The notes beneath the pieces were generated by a model that was not told the origin of the DNA, did no database searches, and saw only the letters and a program-made list of their open reading frames with translations. From NCBI GenBank assembly GCA_947561395.2, contig OX387186.1, forward strand, positions 39,513,220 through 39,577,219: DNA of 64,000 nucleotides, read 5' to 3'. This DNA is from Buxus sempervirens. Lineage: Eukaryota > Streptophyta > Magnoliopsida > Buxales > Buxaceae. Below are positions 57,305 to 64,000 of the stretch, piece by piece (the first letter of the stretch is position 1; the number at the start of each line of letters is the position of its first letter). Position numbers and translations under genes: made by a program.

Positions 57305-58441
57305 TGTTACCCCATGTCACCATCTGTTCCTTCGAAATTGAGCCGGTGTGGACACGTGGCAATGTTGATGATGTGTCTCTACGCGAGCGTGCCAGTATCG
57401 TTTGATACAATGATTTCAGGTCGGGTCCTGACCTCGGGCACCTGTTCCGAATCTAAACCAGGGTGTCGGTTCAATCGTACTGCAAGTCACCTGTAATAAA
57501 ACCGGTCAGGCGATAATATGAAGACTAGGGGTTCGGTCTTCGTTTGGGTTCTTGTAAGTGTTTGAAAGCGAAAACAACTAATGGCACAAAACTCTTTTAT
57601 TATAAAATCAGTCGATGGCTGTAAGCTACAATTGATAATCCCCAAAAGGGAATAAAAAGCAAGAAGAAAACTGACAAAGCTTGTAGGACCGGCCTGTCCT
57701 GGTCTTATAGCCGTAATCGGGGTATAAGAGCAGGAGGAAGGGGGCAGCTGCTAAAAAAGCCAATTCGGGGGTTCACCTTGGATTGCTATTTAATCGAAAA
57801 TACACAAGTCACCTGGCTTGACCAAAGTGAGTCTCAAGACCGGCTGCTCGGGATTCTGTAGCCGTGTTTGGGGTACAGAACTGCGAGTCAGGGGCGGCCT
57901 CAACTTACTCTCCGGTGGCAGGATTCTGGCGTTGATCGGAGTAAAGAGGGGTCTAAGGTGTCACTACGACTGGAAGCAGTGAGAGAAATCCTAGTTTATC
58001 CTTCTGGCTACAGTGTAGGAGAGGGGATAAAGATCACGGATGATCAAAATAATATTATAACCGTTTGCGGTTGGATGGATTGTGTCCTCTAGCTCTTCGA
58101 GTTTGTGCCTTTTATAGCCAATCTTTGACGATTGCTCAACGTCCCACTCTTGCACGATCTTCATCGAGGCTGGTCATCCGCAGTCTTCTGTTCATAAAAG
58201 ATAACTATCCCGGCCACGATCTTAAAGTAGTTATTCTCAAACAACCGGTGATACGATCCTTTGAACCATATGTATATGGTTCGTTGCATAGGCTTACGTG
58301 GCTTTAACTGAAAACTCGGCCTACATGTATGCTGAGGTGCCCTACTTGACAAGCCTACGTGTGCTTATGACATGGCCTCAGTAGGCCATGTAAATATCAC
58401 GTGGTCTTCTCTTATTCGTCGGTCTGTATAGGGTGTAAACA
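57305..58441 (-). mobile_element. 3' LTR (K) of a Tat/Ogre-like element
   Basis: On the minus strand it runs from TGTTTACACCCTATACAG to about GACATGGGGTAACA (1,137 bp if the end is 57305; an alternative end at 57365 is possible). A TTTTATA box lies at 58110-58116 (minus). A purine run ending AGTAGGGGGCAA directly precedes TGTTTACACC at 58442-58453; that is the polypurine tract expected next to a 3' LTR. The internal region therefore lies to the right, and the PMD frame there is antisense to the element. The 5' part of the element is not in the window. Confidence 0.68.
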
Positions 58442-58453
58442 TTGCCCCCTACT
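58442..58453 (-). promoter_or_regulatory. Polypurine tract (plus-strand primer site) of the Tat-like element
   Basis: AGTAGGGGGCAA on the minus strand, immediately before the LTR K start TGTTTACACC. Confidence 0.65.
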
Positions 58454-58681
58454 TATTACGCCGTCATCGTTCAGTGTAATGCGTAAGTATTTTTGGTTTA
58501 TCGAAATTTCTTTTTTCCATTGCTTGATACGGAAGATCTGCCATCATTTCGCCACTTTTCCACGATAGAAATGATGAGACCTTTTGGGCTTCGTCTTTCG
58601 GCCTGCTTATAAAATACCGCAGCCGAATTTTATTTTCCTTGTCTCTTTCGGCTATTGTCTTTCCTTTCTCGTTTTCCTTCA

Positions 58682-59953
58682 ATGGCGGGCAATATTATAC
58701 GTTACCCTTCTCCGGTCGAATATTTCGATGGCTCGCTATCTGTCGGTCCTTTCCTTTGTTCTAGTGATGCTCCTTTGGATGCCCCGACTGATAAAGTGAA
58801 GGGCCCCTTACTTCTTACCGATGGAAGAAATCTCAATCAATCTTTCCGTTTTTGGAGTTGGCCGACTGTTCATCCTGAATGGGTAGCTTGGGTCGACCGA
58901 ATGAAAGATCGTTTTGAAGTTACCTGGCGCAAAGCTGGTATTTATGATATGATTCAATTTTCTTGCCATCCAATTCCTTTTTATCGCGATCTTCTCTACG
59001 CCATTAGTTTATTTTGGAATGCCCAAACCAATACTTTCAACTTCCCCTGCGGGCCGATGACTCCCACCGTTATGGACGTTTGCTTCATTACCGGCTTCTT
59101 TGCGATTGGGCATGAAGTCCGGCTAGGTATGACAAATCTTGAGGCTTACAAGCACTTACCTTTGGAAGAGGTAGATGAAAAGGGAAAAGAGGTACTTTCA
59201 AAGAAGAGGAAGCAACCCCAAATGAAGGAGCCAAAATCTTCTCAGAAGGAGGAAACCTCTCGGCAGAAAGAAAAGCACTGTCAAGAGATGGACCTCAACG
59301 GGCGAAGAAGATTCGTACCTCTTATCGGTCCTATATTGCGGACTGCAAATAGTTCCAATCTTCAAAATACGAGGGTGATGTGGAACACTTCTACTTCCTT
59401 CTTTAATTTTTCTGCAATTTCATCTTTTGCCCTAAAGCCCAAGCAGTTACCAGAGAATACAGCTCACTGGTCAAGCTTATTATGGGGGAGTACGAAGTCA
59501 CACTCGCTCCTTACCTTTTATCGATCTTATACCGTTCACTTCAAGAATTGGTTCATGGCACCCTTCAGAATCCTTGGGGTCTGTTGTGGTTTCTCCAATT
59601 CTGGACTTACCACTATTTTCTGTCCAAGTTTTTTACTTTGGTGACGAATCCCACGCCTGCTGAGTTTGGTGGTTATGTCTGTTTGGAAGCGACTCCTGTT
59701 GATTGCTATTTTTCTGAATTCTTTCATTTCTTTTTTGAACTTCGGGCTTCCCCACTCCCCCTTTCAAAATTTCTGCTCAAGCTCTCAGTTTCCTTTCTAT
59801 GGTAGATGACATAACCGATGCATAGCATCTTATCTGGGCCAGCTTTTTGCTAGCTCGAAATTTGAATTATTCTGTGACGGCAATCAACAAGAAACCGGGA
59901 TTCGAAGTCTACTTGCCGAACTGTGTAGGCCGACAATTCTGTTGTACTCAAAG
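58682..59953 (+). pseudogene. Plant mobile domain (PMD/MAIN-like) reading frame, antisense inside the Tat-like element
   Basis: From the ATG at 58682 (MAGNIIRYPSPVEYFDGS) the product shows the PMD hallmark: VAWVDRMKDRFEVTWRKAGI, then FYRDLLYAISLFWNAQ and TNTFNFPCGPMTPTVMDVCF with ITGFF. After a charged linker come EYEVTLAPYLLSILYRSLQE, WGLLWFLQFWTYHYF and EVYLPNCVGRQF. PMD (PF10536) occurs in MAIN/MAIL proteins and in transposon-borne frames of plants. Extra antisense frames between pol and the 3' LTR are known from Tat-lineage elements. The copy looks broken by a few changes and is split by solo LTR D3 at 59954 and again by D4, with a short stretch kept at 63232-63278. Its original biochemical role is unknown. 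Confidence 0.78.
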
Positions 59954-60688
59954 TGTAAGCACCTTATTTTTGCACCTCCCAAAATGCAAAAAATGATATT
60001 TTAATGGAAAAGTCAAACTTGAGAAAGTCAAAAAGTTGACTTTTTATCTGGTGCAAATCAGTTGCCATGCTTCTCACCATTGGAAAGAGGATTCCGATAC
60101 GATTCTAATGGAACAGAGTTTGCTCAAATCGGAGTCCAGATGAAGAAGTTATAGACTGGTCAAATCTAAGAAAAGCAGAAATTGACTTTCTGCTAAACCC
60201 CAGATCAGCTACCTCATTTGATACCAGCAGAAAGAGCATCTCGACACGATTCCAACGCAACTGAGTTTGCTGGAATCGGAGTCTCGGATAAGGAAATATG
60301 AGCAAAATCGGCTCCCGGACGCGGCTCGGCACTTCTGCTAAAAAACTCGAATTTGCTGCTAAACTGAAATTCAGTGGATAGGGAATTTCGCACTAATTCC
60401 AACGCCACTAAGTTTGCTAAAATCGGATATCAGACGAGTGAGTTGTGGGTAGTTGAAGTTTCTGAAAATCTGCACACGTGGCAAACAGTGAAGAAAGAGC
60501 AGCAAAATGAAAAGTTTTGAATTAAAAGATAATATTTTTGCTAAAAATCTAATTAGAGTGTTTAAAATAAAAGAAAAAGAAAAAAAATTAAAAGATGCAT
60601 GTGCATCCAAAACTTAAAACAAAAATCCTAATATAATAATAATAAAAGTACATAAAGAAAAAAAAAGGAAAATAAAAAATATGTGGTT

Positions 60689-60756
60689 GGACGAATTCTC
60701 CATGTGGAGAATTCGTTCAAGCAAGACTTGGCCTCCAAGTTTACTTGGAGGCTAAG
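60689..60756 (+). repeat. Twin palindromes upstream of the D3 TATA box
   Basis: Same pair as at 18869-18935: GGACGAATTCTCCA stem and CTT(A/G)GCCTCCAAGT stem, each with one changed base. Confidence 0.85.
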
Positions 60757-62073
60757 TCCTGATGCAATCATGAATTTCTTTTAAAATGGGGGCATGAAAT
60801 GAAAAGGTACCATTTTTGGTGATAAAGTAAGAAAATATTCGCATTTTGGTCATGCATTATAAAAAGAAACCCTAGCACATTTTTGAAGGGATCGGCTCAT
60901 ATTTTTGGGCATCTCTTTCACAAGCTCCATTCTCTCTCCCTTCCTTCTCCCCTCACCTTACTTTCCTTTGGCTCCCAAAACCCTAAAGCATAACCTTAAG
61001 AACTAACCCTTCCCCTTCCTTCTTCTCTTTCATTGCAAGTCTTGGAAGGATTTTGGAGTAGCTCCTTGGAGGAACCAAAGGAGGTGGTCGGCTGCTGGTG
61101 GAGCTTCTAAGGAGCTCCACACATCTCCTACAAGGGTTCAAAACCCAAGGTGAGCTTTCTTGGGTCATGTTCTTTAACATATGTGAATATTAACTCCTTT
61201 GAAGCATTATTTCATGCTATGTGTTGCTGTTTTCATTTTCTTAGGGTTTCTTCTCATTTAAAAGAGGAGAATGTTCCTCTTATCATACCTCTTTTGTACC
61301 CCAAGTAATCCCCTTTTTTTTTCCCTTCTTTAGATATTCTTATGTTAAGCTAAATGGATGAGTTAGGTTGGTGTGATCATATTATAATTCATGTAGGAAT
61401 GTGTTGGAGTTTATTTCTTTTTATTTTATCTTACTAACCCAAGGCATGCATGATATTTCTTATCATCCATATGGAGTATGCATATGCATACGAGTAGGAT
61501 TTCCCCTCCTTAGGTTGCTGTTTTGTACACTTTAGTCACGGCTTCATTTTATTTGTGGTCATTGTCTTGTTCATGAAAAAATCAGCAATAGCATTTCTTC
61601 TCATATACTCCATGCATATGCACATATACCCATGCCTTAGGAGCTTGATTTAGATCACTCTTTATGTATATATATATATATTATGTAATTAGTTTTTTAT
61701 GTATGTGAAAGTTTATTTTAGTATATGTATGTAGCAAGTACACACACACCCACTTTAGCATGAAGTTGGTTTTTTTTTCATCAAGTTTTTTCGTACTTTA
61801 TCTTCTTGCCAATATGGCTACTGGTTTTTTAGAATGAAGAGGAGGCCAAGATAGGGACACTCAGTCCCTTTGTGCTTGTTGAGACAAGGGAAGGGAACCC
61901 CCCACCCATTTCCCTTGGTATCTGGTCTTGAAACCTCAAGAAAAAGAGAAGCCAGTTGGTTCTATTCGAACCTCTGTGGGCCCACACAGGGGCCCACTCC
62001 ATTCCTGGAACACCCCAAGGAGCCTAAAAACCCAACCCCAATGCAAAAATCCAAAAAAGAGGCTTTTGTGTGT

Positions 62074-62178
62074 TGATCCGGCAACTCAAGCCGAATCAAC
62101 AGAAGCCCACTTGTAGCCGGCAAAAGATGCCGGATACACCGAGACTTGTGTGTAACCGGCATCTCAGGCCGGCTACAC
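62074..62178 (+). repeat. Three consecutive palindromes in LTR D3
   Basis: GTTGATCCGGC..., TTGTAGCCGGC/GCCGGATACA and TGTAACCGGC/GCCGGCTACA stems, as in D1 and D2. Confidence 0.8.
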
Positions 62179-63231
62179 TGCCAGAATGTTGTTTTTACTG
62201 TTTTGTGATTTTGTGCTTTTTTTTTGGTTTATTTGATCAAACCAGTCGAACCAGTAGGGTTTCCGGGTGACCCGGAAACCCAAGATGGGCCATGGACCAA
62301 CCCGGTCCAACTTGATTCCCGGTGGGCCTTCCAATGGGGCCCACCAAGCCCGACGAACTCATTTTGTTAAATAAAGATAAAATCAATCTATTTGAGTGGG
62401 CCACACCATTGGAGGCCCGCCAAAGTCCACTTGTGAAGCATGTTGATCATATTTATGCATGGTTTGGCCGAGGCAAAGGGCAGGGCCTATCGGGCCCACC
62501 AAGCCCATTAACCAACTAAGGTTAGGGTTTCAAAACCCTAACTCAAGAAGTCTTGGGCTTTCAAGCCCAAGCCCAGGTAAAGGGCCCCAAGCCCAAGGCC
62601 TGGCCCATTTTGGCACGGATAATCAAAGATAAACTAAATCATTTGGCAACCAATAGTGGGGCCCACAAACCAACCCGGCCCACCTTTGCATAAAAATCTC
62701 TTTAAATTCAACTTAAACTTTAAAGTAAAATCAATTCACTTGAACCAAAGCCCAAAGGGCCTCTCAGGTTTAGACTGAGGCCCACCAAGGGACACGTGGG
62801 CTCAACCAAGCCCACCAAGGAATCCGCGGGCCTTCCAACGAGGCCCGCCCAATCAGACTCACATCACTTTAATTAAAAAGATAAAATCAAGTAAAGGGAC
62901 CCACACCACTTTGGCGGTCCCGCCAGACTTAAACCAAAATTGAATGCTGGATTAGGAATCGGGTGAGTGAGAGACCAACTGAGTTGACTCAAACCGGGGA
63001 AACCTATGGGACCCGTCACTCGACGGGGTGGATTGGGGTGTCTACGGACTTCCCCAGACCACAACCGAGAACCTACTTAGAATCTCAAGCCGCAGACCAA
63101 GCCTTAGTAGCAGAACTTAGGCACCCAGGTGTCTGCCTGCACCCCATCAGGCAGTGGCGACTCCAAACAAATCCCGAGTCACGCATCGTTTTGCGTGCGC
63201 CTCGTCGTGCGACCGAAATCTGGTGCGCACA

Positions 63232-63278
63232 CAAAGGATACCTTATCTTGATGTGGAAGGTCTATTTACCATTGACAC
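63232..63278 (+). pseudogene. PMD reading frame, short piece between LTRs D3 and D4
   Basis: Continues the PMD frame after D3 (QRIPYLDVEGLFTID-like). PMD proteins often have an IPYP-like stretch after RQFG. Only 47 bp remain before D4. Confidence 0.5.
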
Positions 63279-64000
63279 TGTGCGCACCTGATTTTGGTCG
63301 CACGACGAGGCGCACGCAAAACGATGCGTGCCTCGGGATTGTTTGGAGTCGCCACTGCCTGATGGGGTGCAGACAGACACCTGGGTGCCTAAGTTTTTCT
63401 ATTAAGGCTTGGTCTGCGGCTTGAGATTCTAAGTAAGTTCTCGGTTGCGGTCTGGGGAAGTCCATAGACACCCTAGTCCGCCCCGTCGAATGACGGGTCC
63501 CGTAGTTTTCCTGGTTTGAGTCAACTTTTGGTCTCTCACTCACCCGATTCCTAATTCAGCATGCCGTTTGGTTAAGTCTTACGGGACCACCGAAGTGGTG
63601 TGGGTCCCTTTACTTGATTTTATCTTTTCTTTATTTAGGGTGATTTGAGTCTGATTGGGCAGGCCCCGTTGGAAGGCCTGCGGATCCCTTGGTGGGCTTG
63701 GTTAAGCCCACATGTTCCCTTGGTGGGCCTCAGCCTAAACCTGAGAGGCCCCTTGGGTTTTGGCTCAATGAATTGATTTTATTTGAATTTCAAGTTTGAT
63801 TAAATTTGATTTATATGCAAAAGTGGGCCGGGATTGCTTTTGGGGCCCCTGAGTGGGCCACACAGTTGGTTGCCAAGTGATTTTGATTATCTTTATTAAC
63901 TATGTAAAAATGGGCCAGGCCTTGGGCTTGGGGCCCTTTTACCTGGGCTTGGGCTTGAAAGCCCAAGACTTCATGAGTTCGGGTTTGGAAACCCTAAGTT
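63279..64000 (-). mobile_element. Solo LTR D4 (family D), cut by the window end
   Basis: On minus it carries the family D 3' end: GGCCCACTCA-rich part, CGGACTxxGGGTGTCTAxxG, the hairpin CTGTCTG/CAGGCAG, TGGCGACTCC and finally GGTGCGCACA at 63279. The left flank is GACAC (63274-63278); the matching right copy is outside the window. It lies tail to tail with D3. Confidence 0.82.

Larger units (their letters stand above)
59954..63231 (+). mobile_element. Solo LTR D3 (family D)
   Basis: A 3,278-bp LTR, TGTAAGCACCTTATTTTTGC...GTGCGCACA, with perfect duplication CAAAG at 59949-59953 and 63232-63236. TATAAAA at 60858-60864, twin palindromes 60689-60756, triple palindrome 62074-62178, GGCGACTCC near the 3' end. 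Closest to D2. Confidence 0.88.

Overview
The window looks like intergenic heterochromatin from a large, repeat-rich flowering-plant nuclear genome. I see no intact host gene. The plant signs are a class I small heat-shock protein relic, a plant TMEM214-type (DUF2359) relic, a plant mobile domain (PMD) reading frame, an RNase H-bearing L1-type LINE, and many large-LTR retrotransposon remnants. No tRNA, rRNA or CRISPR array was recognised. The species cannot be named from this sequence.

Nearly everything is transposable elements nested in each other. Fourteen complete single LTRs of about 1.2-3.8 kb each sit between their own 5-bp target duplications, twelve of them perfect and two differing at one base. 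No complete LTR-internal-LTR element is present. The LTRs form two broad groups. One has TGTAA...TTACA/CTACA ends, a long leader and a shared 3' module (Tekay/Del-like by inference: 623-3662, 5089-15025, 6247-10018, 24189-27841, 35831-37787, 37885-40368, 41270-45479, 45509-52657). The other carries TTAGGCACC plus GGCGACTC near one end (Tat/Ogre-like by inference: four copies starting TGTAAGCACC and three copies starting TGTAGACAC).

Layout: 324-4080 is a PIF/Harbinger-type element with TAA duplications, split by a 3.0-kb solo LTR. 4246-15697 is a Mutator-like element with TIRs of about 195 bp that carries a broken small-HSP gene fragment (a Pack-MULE); it was split by LTR B, which was itself hit by LTRs C and D1. 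16412-17261 is a TMEM214 pseudogene. About 18000-28310 is an antisense L1 LINE split by LTRs D2 and H1. 29053-41269 is an old LTR with four further solo LTRs in it, two of them head to head. 41270-45479 is another LTR with a solo LTR (J) and a near-perfect 67-bp-arm foldback in it. 45480-52760 is a MULE-transposase scrap split by LTR C2, which holds LTR E3 and a hAT element. 52761-56237 holds two inverted related hAT elements and a tiny LINE insertion. 57305-63278 is the 3' part of a Tat-like element: 3' LTR, polypurine tract and an antisense PMD reading frame, split by two solo LTRs lying tail to tail.

No genes here work together as a pathway. The features of interest are in how the elements are built: conserved tetraloop hairpins, arrays of small palindromes, sequence modules shared between unrelated LTR families, inverted LTR pairs that could give long hairpin RNA, and captured or truncated host gene fragments. 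Coordinates with stated target duplications are exact to the base; the others are approximate.
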